From positions 43,461,502 to 43,525,501 of the forward strand of contig NC_059477.1 of the NCBI RefSeq assembly GCF_018139145.2: a DNA stretch of 64,000 nt, written 5' to 3'. Position numbers and translations under genes: made by a program. Below the pieces are notes generated by a model. That model saw nothing but the letters and a program-made list of their open reading frames with translations, ran no database searches and had not been told where the DNA came from. Below, piece by piece: positions 21,752 through 34,869 of the stretch (its first letter is position 1; every line of letters starts with the position of its first letter). Source of the DNA: Gymnogyps californianus. Its lineage: Eukaryota; Chordata; Aves; Accipitriformes; Cathartidae.

Positions 21752-24179
21752 CTAGATTTATGCATGTGTAATTTTATGCGTATAACCTTTCCCTTAAGTT
21801 AAGAGAAATCACGTGGGTCTCATGGTCTCTAGATCTCCTGGTATCCTCTTTTCATCAAAGTAACACAGAAAATGAATTTAAAAACTTCCTGAATTTTAAA
21901 TGTTGTATTCCAAACTAACTTTTGATAGTTCCCTTAGTCCCATTTGAAACATCTGGGTTCACCAGGTTGATTGATACTTTTTCAACGTAAAAAAACCAAT
22001 GTAAACACATGGAAATTTTACAGGGAGACTTAACCAAGCAGCTTGCTTTACCTCTGGCCATTATAGTGATTATTATGAATGCGAGAGCTGGGTTAATGAC
22101 ACAAAATAGGCTTTTTTATAAGATAGTTGCAGTCATTTCTTTTTCCATTTAACCTGCCTCTACGCTGAGCACTGTCTACACTGAGCATCAGCACGGCTGC
22201 ATCGAAACGGCCATGGACCTAATGGAGTTCCACTTCATTGCTCCTAAATGATTACAAACTAAATATCCTCAGTTTAGAAGAAGAATATGTGTTTTTTTCC
22301 CATTTGCACATGAAAGAGTAACACACAGGGTTATTTTTGCAATATGTCATCAATAAAGACTTTGAGATTGTAACTCGGTTACAAAAATTTTATTTTGTTG
22401 GGGGTTTTTGTTTTTCCTTTTCCTCCTCCCACTGCAGACAATTTGGCGGAGAAAAAAATCCCACCCTGCTCTCCATATTTATTAACAAATTCAATAGGAC
22501 CTGGTGGCTCTCTTTTAAACTTCTGAGCGCAGGAAATATTTCAAAAGATACCTCCTGAAAGGAAAAGGAAGCTACTCTGCTTGGTGGGGGGCATCCCTCT
22601 TTCCCTAGAGATCTTCCCAGGAAAGCAAAAACACACACACATACATATAGGCTAGGCAAGCAGGATTAAAGAAAATCCTTTCCACAATGCATTTTGCTGC
22701 TTTTCATTCTATGCGATCAGATTGAACTATTCTTTCTAACAAACATGTAATTATTAGCATATAAATTTAACACCTAGCTATGCTATAATGACAACAATTT
22801 CTTTCTTTATTTCCTTTACTTACTTAATATGGAAAGTTATTTGTCTGGCATTATGGTTTTCTGTTTTTTATTGTTGAATGTTATTTATTCCTCAAAATAT
22901 CATTAGCTTTCACATACTTGTAGATTTTCATTTTTTATATCTTTAAAATAACGTTATAAGATTGAGGATAATTGTCCAAATCAATTTTTTTGATACCTTG
23001 CTCTTGCATATTTAGTTGTATGTTCCCATTTTCCCCCCTACTTCTAGGGGAGAGCAGTGTTGGATGTACCGTGGTCTGTTGCGAGGCTGTGTGCTCTCCT
23101 GGCTGAGCACCAGCCTCAGAGTGAGAAGAACCGGATTTTAGTCCAGCGTGAACATTGCTTTGGCGAAAATTTTGTATCTTGCCTAATTGTTAACTTTTGG
23201 GGACAAAAATTCTATTTGCCGACCACAGGGACATCCTGGCCATGCTTAGATATTGTAGCTGCTGGTGTAGTACAGACAAAAATAAGAGGAAGCTCAACTG
23301 GGAACTGGAAAGAGAACTTCTGGCAATCGCTCAATGTCCATACTTCCCGCCGAGAAGAACTCTTTATGTAGTTGTTACATGTTTATAGCTTTAAATCACA
23401 GACAGCAAAGCTTAACTTAATGAGTCTTGTAAGAGACAATGAGTGGAAGTGTCATGCTGGAGCTAGCATGCCCTGCTTTTGGGTGTCCAGCCATTGTCCG
23501 GGAGCTCCTGCACCCGTTTCAGATCATGATGGGCTGGATGCAAAGCCAGCCACCTGGGAGCCTGGGCAAAGTTGGACGCCTCTATCTGTACCCACCCCTG
23601 AAGACGCGTTCCTAAGAGGCTTTGGGTTGGTCTACAAGCATGTCAAGATGCGCTTGGGCTGGGGGTCTGAAAGCTGCTCCTATCCTGCAGAATCCGAAGC
23701 ACTGACCCTACCCACACAAGGTTTACCTGCAAGTCAAAATCATGACAGCCTCCGAGAAGATGCTTATGCCCACCGCCGTAAAAACAACCTCAGGTCTGGA
23801 TGAAAGAGCCTGTTCCACCATCGCCCTTCATTCTGCACGTGGGTTATACAATAACAGGCCTTGTCTGCCTAGAGACACTGCCTCCGTGGGCGAATCATAC
23901 CAAACCTTCACTCTTTCTTCACCTTCTCAGTGTCTGCCAAGCATGAGCTCCCCAGGCAAGAGAGCACGGAAGGAAAGAGGAGAAGTAGATCTCCGGTGCA
24001 GGTGAGATGCAGCTGGGACACAGCAGTGCACAGCACTAGGAGAAGACGCATCATTCCTCCCTTGCCTGTAGGCAAAGATCTGCAGGTCACGAGAGTCACC
24101 ATTTTCCCCAGGAGAAACAGAGGTCCTGGCTGGTACCTTCAGAGAGATAGAAAGAAATGGAAGGAAAAAGAATATGAGC
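21752..24179. other. single-copy DNA, no gene seen
   Basis: AT-rich until about 23000, then mixed. Frames at 23057-23371 and 23372-23803 (104 and 143 codons) lack domains. The 21815-22260 part has the texture of conserved non-coding DNA but no distinctive motif array. Confidence 0.45.
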
Positions 24180-24235
24180 TTTCCCTCCTTTTTTTTTTGC
24201 TTTCCTTTTTTTTTTTTTTTCTTCTTCTTCTTCTA
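24180..24235. repeat. polypyrimidine tract with T runs and CTT repeats
   Basis: Two T-rich blocks followed by (CTT)n and TAG. It superficially resembles a 3' splice site, but no reading frame with a recognisable domain follows, so it is treated as simple sequence. Confidence 0.75.
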
Positions 24236-26689
24236 GGCATTCTACCTATGAGGGCAAGAAAGCAGTATGGACAGCATCTACATCTAAAGACATGTTGAGC
24301 CACCATAAACGATGCAGGTGGCTTTTCTTTCTATTAGCACCAGTAGTAGTACTACTGTTTTCTCACTTTGTAAGCTTCCAGGAAAGTCTGGGAAAAAAAA
24401 CATTTAAAGTTAGAATTAGAAAAAACCATCAGATTAAACACTTATGACCAGCAAAAGATATTCCTTTTTCTCTAGAGCTGAAGTTTGGGGGGATGAAAAA
24501 ACCAACAAAACCACCATTGTTGACACTGAGAATTTATTTAGGAAGATAAAAGGAAAAGCATTTGTGTGAGTAAAGAGGGAACAAAACATAAAAGATTGAG
24601 AAGGAAGGAATGACATCAGAACAGAGGAAAGAGAGGGAACTGGAGGAAGAGAATGAAAATGGAGAGGAAATTTAAAAGAAGATCTGGGCATAAAATTAAC
24701 CTTGCAGAAAACTGGGGGCTGTGGAAACAAAGACACATTAAAAACAGTTGTTCTAGAGTTCCCAGGTTAATTTTCCTCTATTCTGGTTTAGCTTTTAATG
24801 CCAATTTTTACCTTCATTTAGTGATGTCCGTCCGGATGACCCACTGTGATGGATGGAGAACCACCACAGGTGAACTCCCCAACTTCAACTGCACCAGCCA
24901 CAGCCACTGAAGAACTATCTCAAATGCTGCAAGCATATGGGCATCAGGGACACTTGAATGTCTTTGACATATGGCCGGCACAAACACGTGATCCCCTTTG
25001 AACAGCGTAGTCGTTCTGATCTCCGGATGAAAATGCCCTGTTTCGTTAAACACAGCCTAAAACGAAGCACCTGCGTTCCAAACATCATGACGCACCCACT
25101 TCGGACTTTGAAAATGAATCATTCCCTCATGGTAAGCATGTTGTATTACCTAAAAGGTGGCCAGGGCCACCTTTAGAGATAGCCTTTTGGAAATTAAGTT
25201 ATTTGCCATTATACAAAAATTAAAATAGAGTCCACAACCACCACTATTTGAAAACCTCTCTAAAACAACAGCGTGAGAGACTTCTACTTCCATCACCTAA
25301 AATGTGAGGATTGCTGTTTACCATACACGGTCTAATTTTACTCAAAGTTTTATAAACTCTTCTGTATTCAAAGATTAATTATTTTAATTTTTATACCAGG
25401 AGAAAAAAAAAAAAAATTCAGGCAATATGGGGAGGTAGGGTCATTACACTACCTGGTAGCATTATTTTCTCAGCAACCACAGTTTATATTGCATTTACTG
25501 CTACCATAAAAGACTGATGGTTGTCAGCGAGCATTGTCCTGAAAAGAAATCTGTTTAACGATGTAAGAGGCCAGACAACAGACATATGTCAATATTTGCT
25601 TTCTATTCCCCAAGTAGTGTGCATTTTACATCCAACTGTACAAAAAAAAGTTGCTTTATCTAGCTAAAGTTTCAAAGAAATGAGACAATGAGCAACGCAT
25701 GGGATTTGCTGTGAATTTACCCTTTTCTTTTAGAAAAACAATTGTTACATTGTGAAATCTAGAAGAACAGCCTCTCTCTTCTATGGTCTGTGTAAAATGA
25801 TTTGAGTTTTTATAGGTTTTAAGATGCTGTACTTAAACCAGGTCAGCATGCTAAAAATGTTATCCTGACATATTCTAAACATTAATTGAAAAGAAATAAA
25901 AATTAAAAAACCACGAAGACCCGTCAATCTGATAATTTTGTGAAGATCAGATAATCCTAAACGAAAGAAAGCAACAGAAGCAAAAACTAGGAAAACCCTC
26001 GATTTGCAGTGACAGTTAATTTCATAACGCATTTGCGATTGCTAATAAACAGAATTATTGCTGCACGAGATAAATCTTGTGGTCTCTACTCTATCACTAC
26101 AGAGGGCAGCAACAGACAACAGAGCTCTTTAGCATTACAGAGGAAATGTTAAACATTCCCAGTAAACAAGGGAGCTAGGAGAGGCTGGTCCTGCGGGCAG
26201 ACCAGGGATCTTTGCTGGAGCGTGGTCCGAGACTGTTTATTATACATTTCAGCCTCCTTTGGATGCTAACAGGCAAGCGGGTTTGGAAAGTCTTAAGGAA
26301 GCCTGGACTGCTTAACAAGTTAAGCCTATCTTCTGTCAATATATCAAACCCAGATATTAAAAAAAAGCATAAACCATGAGTCATAATACATGAGCTGGAC
26401 CATACGGTAGCGAGTTAAATTTGTTTCGTGTTTTCTTTCCCATTTTACCCTCAAAACCAGTTGCTTTGTTTTCTGTTACGCCTCTTGGTAGGTGAAGAAG
26501 CAAAAAGCCAAACAGCCGGGAAGCGTGTCCTCTACAGCCTGGAGACCGAGCATCGTACGGTACAACATAAAGACATTTACTGTAAAGACATAAAAGTCCG
26601 AATCGGAAGAAAGTTGCTCAGTTGACTATATTTGAAAGACTTTCTATATAATTTTGTTTCAGTAGTAAAAATGCGTTGGGGGCGGGGGT
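24236..26689. other. single-copy AT-rich DNA, no gene seen
   Basis: A purine-rich stretch lies at 24540-24700 and an A14 run near 25404-25417. Frames are below 100 codons and have no domains. No repeat family recognised. Confidence 0.5.
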
Positions 26690-26910
26690 GAGGCGCCTGG
26701 CGCAGTTATTAGCAGTGGTCACATCCTCCTCCAGCTCCGGCAGCAGATGCAAAGGAGGGCAGCAAAGGTCTTATGATCAAACGGGAGGAAAATGACTGAC
26801 AACACGGAGCTAGTTCAAAGGAACTAATGGAATAATTAGTTCCAAAAAGACTAAAAAGACTGAAGAATTCATGATGTCATAAAAAGCAGAGCTACTTAAA
26901 TTGGATTAGA
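26690..26910 (+). mobile_element. ancient CR1 LINE fragment (ORF2 C-terminal part)
   Basis: The words GGAGGGCAGCAAAGGTCTTATGATCAAA, AAGGAACTA...AATTAGT and AAAAAGACTGAAGAATTCATGATG occur in the order and spacing of the CR1 ORF2 region that normally encodes VQRRATKMI...ERLKELGLFSLEKRRLRGDMI. The copy is so mutated that no continuous frame survives. A further AT-rich stretch to about 27060 may continue the same element. It is markedly older than the copy at 61.1-61.8 kb. Confidence 0.5.
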
Positions 26911-27060
26911 AAATAAAAATGACACGAACATTGTAAATATTCACAGATCACATCATTGACGTGTAATGTGCCGTTAAATGATGTCAAATTAAAGGGGAAA
27001 TTACATGTGTAAGAACTAGGAAGAATAAAGGGAAGACATTTTAAAGATGCACAGTCCTTC

Positions 27061-28960
27061 AAGTGAAAATCCCTATCGTATATCAGGGCTGATCACTGCA
27101 TGGATGAGGAAACTATGAGAGAAGAATAAAATAAAATATGGGAAAGAAAACATAGGGTAAAAACATCTCAATTTAAACGCTGCGGTGAAAGGCTGTTAAC
27201 TTCAGAGCCAGTGCGGCGTCTCCTCAGCGTGTCTTTGTAAGGCTGCTCCCAGCCAAGGTGATGCCCAGAACCAGGCGCTTTCATTGCTTAAACCCTATTA
27301 AAATTAGTCCTGATTTATTACTAAAAACCCAGCAGTCAAGTGTACTTTCACATGGGAGGTTACCCTGAGTAGGGAAAAGGGCTTTGCTCAAACGGTACTT
27401 TTTAATTTTCTAAATCGTATTGCAATTAACACGGCGCTACGTGAGCGAAAGTGAGTGGATGTAAAGATGGCACTTCTGAACCCACAGTCTTCCGAAGTAG
27501 AAAAAGCTGTTATGGATACCCTTAATCATACACGCCTCATGTACACCATCCGTAGAGGCTTACAGGCCCTCAACCAGAGTGAGATATCATCTCATCCATG
27601 GCAGATAGCAATGTTGTGGCAATTAATTTACCTATATTGTGCTCTTTCAAGTGAGCTTGAAAAGAAGGTCCTCCCAGCTTCTCTCCGTTCCCTCCATGTG
27701 CTATCTGAATCTTCTGCTCCGAAGATGGCATTTAAATCTCCCGAAAATACCTGCTTAATAAAGGGTAAAAGATACTCTGCACATATATATATATGTACGT
27801 ATCTTTTTCTTCCCTCGTGGTCCTTTCCATCTCAAAACTCTGAGCTATTAAAAACACATCACACATAACCAAGAAACTCAAGATTATCGGCATTATCTCA
27901 CCCGCTCTGCCTGGCGATAAGATAGCCTGATGCGCTCGCTGTTGCGATAACAGGCACCGACTTCGCTTCTCAGCACTGTTGCCGACCTGGTTATGGTGTT
28001 CCGTGATCATCTGGGCCTTTTCCACGGGAGATTATTGTCCCACTGTACTTTAGACCAAGTCAAACTTGAGCCAGCATGCATTCGCCCCCCTGTTGAAGCT
28101 GACCATATAGTTTTGGATGAATATGGCTCTTTTCCTCCAGCGATGCTCGGCGCGGAGCCCGGTCCTGCAGGTCCAGCGGATCCCGGTGTTGGCGCAGGGT
28201 GAAAGTGCTCAGCGCTGTCAGGAAGCCCTCAGCACAGCTCAGGATCCCTTACGATGTAACTACCCACGTTTGCACCCAGATAAGACATAAAGGTTAAGAC
28301 CTGTACTGCTATAAAAACGTCATGCAATCTTTAGTGATCAAGACGTCAGTTTTGTCTTATAGCCAAAAGATGTATATTTACATTGCGGTGACTCATACAA
28401 ACATATATATTCACGTGGAAATGTAAAAAAAATGTGTCAGAAAAAGAGCAAATTTTTCTTACATTTTCGTGCTGAGTGGAAATAGTACCACTTCTATTCT
28501 TCGAAGACTTCAGTGATCTCTCTGTGCACACCCGGGCACGCAGCAGCCTCCCACCCCACGCCCCGCACCTCCCCAGCTGAGGTGGGAAAGCTGCCGGTGG
28601 TCTCACTGACAAAGGCACAGGGGCTACGAGGGTGCTGAAAGTTTGGAGATCCAAGAGCTGAATTTACAGAAAGTAACTAAAATACTTAAACTGCTTTTAA
28701 AAAACATAATGCAATGCCTTTTAATCGCTTCCACGTGCATATTTTTGTGTTGTTAATGTCAACTGCCTCACAGATGTGAGGACCTGCAGAGGAAGGCAAG
28801 GACAGAGACCTGCACAGCTAGAGGAAAGGTAGAATGTGCTCTGCAGTACCTGGTTATTTTCTCTGTTTTGTCTGGAGGATCAAGATTAAAATATATGTTC
28901 AAACAAGCAAGGGAAAGGCAGAAGGGTCACTTTTATATTTCACTATTACAGCTATATGTT
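27061..28960. other. single-copy DNA, no gene seen
   Basis: Includes a 137-codon plus-strand frame (27455-27868) with no recognised domain, low-complexity TATATATATATGTA near 27785, and a modest GC-rich patch at 28140-28200. Nothing else supported. Confidence 0.45.
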
Positions 28961-28977
28961 AAAAAAAAAAAAAAAAA
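28961..28977. repeat. A17 homopolymer
   Basis: Pure A run with no mobile-element body upstream. CR1 elements do not carry poly(A) tails, so it is not read as a retrotransposon end. Confidence 0.9.
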
Positions 28978-31900
28978 TTGTTCTGGACGTCGCTGTGTGC
29001 ACTGGAATGCACTTAATCATAGGGCTCCTATTTTGACCAAGAGATGACATTATCCAAGCATTACATTTGGTCTGTTACGTGCTGTTCTGTTTGCGTACGA
29101 AACGGCAGGTAGGTAAGCCCGTTTCGGGGAGGCAGGCAAAGCCCGTGACACCCCGGGACAGGTCGGGACTCCCAGCCCTGCCTGCGCGGACCCCGGGGTG
29201 CTGGCAGCGCTGCGTGCTGGCGCCTGGGGGAGAGAGAGGGAAAATTTTCTTCCTGTAATTTGTACAACTCCAGCCTATAGCTAGTAGTAATTTCCAAAGT
29301 GGAGTTGCCTGAGCCCTAGGAGCAAACAAACGTATTCTGAGGTCTTTATTTGTGCAATGGCATTTCCATTCCAACAGAGAGATCTGTTGAGTGCGCTCAC
29401 ATTGTCTCTATAACAATTAAAAATTAGACATGATAGTTATCCTTTAGCTCAAGAGAATGTATTATTCAGATTCCACTTCTCTTTTTTTCACTGACTTTTA
29501 ACATGTCATAAGTACACACAAGAAATGGGTTTCCCAAAACAAAGGTATTTATCAGGGAGAACTTTGCACCCATGACCTGAAATCTCTCAGACATAAGAAA
29601 CTTTGATATAGAAGGAGGTCTGTCAGGGCTGAGTATTCAATATATTACAAGTCCCCAGCAAAAATAGAGCACAGCTAAATAGCTTGAGAAATATTATACT
29701 TATAATGGCATTGCAGAGTCAATCAATTTAAATGTAATAAAGAAGACGACAGACAATGAATAGAAAGTTCAAGGACTTTTCACCTAGGGCTTTGCTATGG
29801 CTGGAAGTCAACCTGCTGAAGTCTATAGAAGTCTATATACCCTGGAAGTCAGCTCCAGGGATCAGAATCACATATGGAAAAAAAGGACAGCTTCGATTTC
29901 AGGGAACAATGCTCCAAAATATAGGCATAAGCCCCAGAAAAGCAACCTGAATTGGAAGATTTTTGAAGGCAAGGGCAAATTTTCATCATATTTTTTTGCC
30001 AGGCAATACTGTAATTCATCTTTTCATGTCTTGGCTTCATCAGTTAACTTTATCACAGAACAACATCACAGGCTGGACAGAACAACTGCATTGACTTTGC
30101 TCTATGCTTTCTCTAGTATTGGAAGGTTAATACACGATATTAGCGCTGCATGTAATTCCTAGATTTATTCTTTTTATACACATTTATTTCCCTAAGTATT
30201 GTTTATTCTTCTTCATAATATAGGAAAATTACTAGAACATAAGACAAAGTTTAACAGTGGAGTTGATTTACCACCTGTAATCATGGAATCCATTAACTAT
30301 TTTAAAAGTAGGTGGCAATTTGCACACCCACAGCATTTATACTGAAGACTTCACTGGGACATCACAGAGCATAGGCTTTCTATGGAAATGATGTTGTTTG
30401 CTGCCTTTGCTAAGAATGTAGAGCGAACCGCAGATTGCAATTGGGATTCAGTGCAAGATGAAGCTTGGAAGCGTGAGGTGGAAAAATTGCATCGCATTTC
30501 TTTTTGCCAGGTGGTAAGAAGCTGGCTTAGGATTTAGCAAAGTCTCAGAATTTGTCCCCATTTCAGCCTTTGGAAGAGAAAACTGAACTTTGGTCTAGCT
30601 CCAAGAATTCATAGGAATAGAAAGGCAGGTTTTCAGGGTGCACAGAGCACGGGAAAGGCCACAGAGCTCAATGTGAAGGCGCTGTGTGATGACAAAGCAA
30701 AGAAATCTTGAAGACCAATATTTGGGTAAAGAAAAGCAGGGCACAACCAACCTGCTGTGTGTGAAAGGAAAGGTGTGAAAGGAAGGTCTGTAGGAAAGCT
30801 AGAAAGATTGTCATATTTGAAAGAAAAGGAAAAAAACTAAAAGGGTCTGAAGTGACAGAGAGTACTGTACATAAGTGAAGATTAGAGGCTGATGAGGAGA
30901 GCGCAATGCTGGACCTTCTCTCATATTGTCCATCACAGGCACCTTGAAAGAGGAGAAGGGCCAGAATATACTGCAGCAGTTAGCTCAGAGAAAGGGGGTA
31001 AAGAAAAGGCTCACCGCAATTAATGGTTTGCCTTCACACTTACACAGTGGAACTGTGAAAATGAAATACATGCATGTGAATTTGGAAAGCTTCATTGTGG
31101 GATGGTGGTCTTTTCTATCAAGATCTAACCCGTATTAACTCTCTAGCACTGAGCTGGATCCTCCAAAATCCAGCTCCCTGGAAGAAAGAGCCCACTAGTT
31201 TCATCGGGAAGAGTAACGACCCCTTCCAGTCACCCAAACTTCAAGGTGCATGCGTTAGTGAGACCACGATTATAGAGATAGTCATGCCAAATACAACGCT
31301 CCTCACAGAGGCACAAAATAAATCTTGCAGCCTTTGCATCCCAAGCTACTGGGGGCAATTTCTAGTTTTGACAATTACACAATTATCACACAAACTGCCA
31401 ACGTACTTGCAGATGCACAATGACATCATTAACATTCTCAACAAGGAAAGCACACTAATGTCATAGACTGGAGCATTAATATCACCGTGCAAAATGATTC
31501 AGCATACAGTTTAATTAAAGTATGCAAAGTATTTTTGTTTATGTAAAGCACGACAGAGACCATAGGCATCATTCACTGGTACAGTACACGGCTTCAAGTA
31601 CAGACCACGCACTTGCAAGTACAGAGCCACTGCTGCTACATAAGAGATCTTGCATCCAAAAACTGAGGTCTCCGTGTTTTCCTAAGATCTGGCTTATTCC
31701 CAGAGAAAATCCCCCTCCCCAAGAAGTGGATCTCATACTAGTGCAAACCGTCACTGTGTTAATGTGTTTTTAAACTAACAATAACACTTAGATCTAAGGT
31801 TCTCTTCTTTTCAGGCATTTTCTGGGCTCTGCACCTAATATGTTGACATGACACATCAGCATCAAAACACTGATTTGCAGGGACTGGGTTGGGAAGGAGG

Positions 31901-34854
31901 AGAGCAAGAAGGAGCTTTTGTTCATTTTACTTTATTGAAGGTAAAAAGACTCTCCCTCTTCCCTTTTTGTCACTCCATCATCTTAATATTTTCACCAAGG
32001 CTTGGTTTCAGAGCAAAACCGGAGTGCAACCTGGTGGGCAGGCGGTATCTGCAAAACTCCTTTGTGGGCGACTGCTGCCCAGACAAGGCTTGATCTCCTA
32101 GCAGGCTCTGCAGCGTGGCACCGAGAGCGCGTGGCACGTCCCCAGGTGTCATCGAAACCCTGCGTGGCCAGCTTGAGGTGACCAAGTGTGGACCAACTTT
32201 TCTTCAGGATTGGGAGCACCCTTCTCATTCGTAACATCCAGGGCTTGCACGCTCTCTCAGGTATTTCACAGAGGCGATCGAGACTGAACTACTGTCACAA
32301 TGCTGGTCATCAGCATATTCTGCTCTTTATAATATAAAAGATTTAGACACTGGAGCAATAAATTTAAGCCAGATACTGTACTAGGATTAAACCATTAACT
32401 GGTAAATCAGCTGCTAAGTAGCCCATATTCCTTTTAATGCTAGACTTAAGCAGTAATACATATTTGACAAAAGCTTATTCAAAATATTCGAGTGACTAGA
32501 AACACTGGGAGCTGACTCCAATCTGCTGCTTTCTGAAGTTTATCTGAGACCGAGTGGAACCGAGCTCCAAACAAAGACGGCAACAGGAGCCAGTTGTTGA
32601 CACTCTGCATCACGTGTCGCATATTAAATGATTCATCAAATGCTGTGTCACAACCTGTATAAAGTCTTTTAAAAATGGATCCTTCCTCCTTTCGTTTTAT
32701 TTTTAGCAGCCAAGAATATCTGGATAACTCTAGACTTCCTTGAGCAACCTTCCTTTTCTGAAACCACACCCCTTTTAATGCAAACATTCAACCCCAATAG
32801 TTATGAGAAAGAGCACCAGTCACTAAATTTCAGTAAATAATACGCTGGTATATTTGGACAGTTCGGGCATCCTGATGGAGCTCTGCTGTAAGGACTCCCT
32901 GAATCTTATGCTTAAAATTTACCCAGAACATTTTGGAAAACTAAATAATAGATGAGTAAATAATTTTACTGGCTGATATGGAAAGGCAACGTGTTATTGT
33001 AACCTGCCTTGTATGCTCCTTGTAAAGTACTGTAAATTATGATTTTAAATTATGATGTTAGATTAGGTTTTCTGCAGCTTAATATATTGTAATATAATAT
33101 AATTGCTAAATGCAAATGAGATACTGTACAGCTTTTCCATAGAGTTGTTCATGAAAGCCAAGCATTTTACATATTACAGTGAAGTGCATGTTATTAAGAA
33201 ACAAATTATAATGAAGCTTAATTTAGTTGGGAGACAAGATACTGTAGCCTTATCACGGCTGACAATGTAGTAAGGTATCTTATAGAGCTATTATACCAAC
33301 TTATGTGCAGCTCAAGTACCTCCAGCACAAACGTACATAGGCAACAGCACCCTACCTTTTAAGACTCGCATGTGATCTCATTACCTTAAAGTCAAGTAAT
33401 ACTATAAAGTCATCAATTTGGCTTCAAATACACTCTGTGATCGTGACTGACAAATGCTCTTTTCAAAATAACAAATACAAAGCTGATTAGCATTCAAACA
33501 CTGCGCACTTGGAGCGAAGTTTGGGCAGAAGGCACATTTCGACCGCTTCGAACACGGCGCAGGATCAAGTAGAGAGCCGGAGTCAACACAAGAGTTAAAA
33601 ACAACAAAATCAGTCGCCTCGCGGTGCCGCTTGCTAAGTGCTCACGATGGCTATTGCAGATAAAACTGCCTTTTGTACCCGCAGACCTGTAACCCACCCC
33701 AACAGGCAAAGAACTCGCGCTTTTCCGTCTTCGTTTTCATCAGCAAGTCACAAAAAACAATAGTTAACTGGTAGACGTGCCAGGTGAATGCACTCCCTAA
33801 ATAATACATTGGCTTGTGAATTGCCCATCAGGCTGTAAGTTTCAAAAGAAGAACTAAAACGCATTTTTTCAGCATTTTCTGAGCGGTGTTCCCTCCACGC
33901 AGAGCACGTAGCAGCATCCCCGCTTCCCCCCAAAAGCACAGGCACCAACGGGTTTGTTACAGAGCAGGAAAAACCTGCTCCAAAGCAATTCATTATTAAT
34001 GCCAGAATATTCTTGCTAAACAGTTCTGATTATTTCACAAGAAAGAGGTCAAGGTATTGGAGAAAGGGATTTAATCAAATAAACTCTCAATCTCTCTCCA
34101 AATAGCATTTTCATCCGGCTGCATGTAAATTCATCAGATGACTAGCCTCCAAATGCACAGGCAAGGTTAATCTGCTATGACTGTTAAAACTTCTGTGATA
34201 TGCCTATTGAATAAAGATTTAAAATAGGATGAACCACGCGAGTTACCCCAAACTGTTTTCTATTTCTTCTTCTCCTGAAAGTTTTGCCCTGAACCACAAC
34301 ATCTCTGCTGGCAGAAGGGGACCTGAAAATCCCCTACTCGGGCTGCACTTGTGGGACCCCACAAAGAACTCTTTGTTTTTGCGCTTGCTGCCCAACTGTC
34401 CGGATTTTGACGACTATCAGCAGCTTCTGTCAAGCTCTACCCCACAGCGAATAACCTGCCCCGAGCAGAAGGCGAAGGGGGAACCCCGGACTGTTAGAAA
34501 CCTTTCATACGTCGCTGGAGCACTCGTGCTGGAAAACAAAGCAGAGTTGCCATTAACAGAGAGGAAACAGAATTTCTCTTTTATTCTGAATTCCATATAG
34601 CACTGCTTTGCTTAAAGAAGGAGCCAAGGAATTTATCACAGTGATACCCCAACGTGAATTTAGTGGCAAACACTAATAATCCCTCTTGGACACCTAGCAC
34701 TTATTAGACAAACCCTGCCTCCTAGCAGTGTAAATCAACATTTATTTTTAAAAAGGATCTTTGTGAACTTCATATTTAAACATAGGATTATGATGTAGCT
34801 GTAAACAACATATTCAGTCATAAACTAAGAACTGCAATTTTGGGTTTGGTTTTT
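28978..34854. other. long single-copy stretch without genes; possible conserved non-coding slices
   Basis: No coding domain, RNA gene or repeat recognised in almost 6 kb. A GC-rich patch sits at 29100-29240 and a 10-bp tandem duplication (GAAGTCTATA twice) at 29818-29837. The AT-rich slice 32930-33330 has an octamer ATGCAAAT near 33112, long non-repetitive TAAT-rich text and no frame, and reads like conserved regulatory DNA. The ORF at 34229-34600 has no known domain. Confidence 0.4.
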
Positions 34855-34869
34855 AAAAAAAAAAAAAAA
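34855..34869. repeat. A15 homopolymer
   Basis: Pure A run in single-copy DNA, followed at 34899-34907 by a second, shorter A run. Confidence 0.9.

Noticed and set aside
24200..24240. Polypyrimidine tract ending in TAG, resembling a 3' splice site
   Set aside because: Simple CTT repeat; no coding frame with a domain follows.
31151..31176. Inverted repeat GAGCTGGAT/ATCCAGCTC
   Set aside because: Nine-base arms with a short spacer are near chance expectation and have no context.
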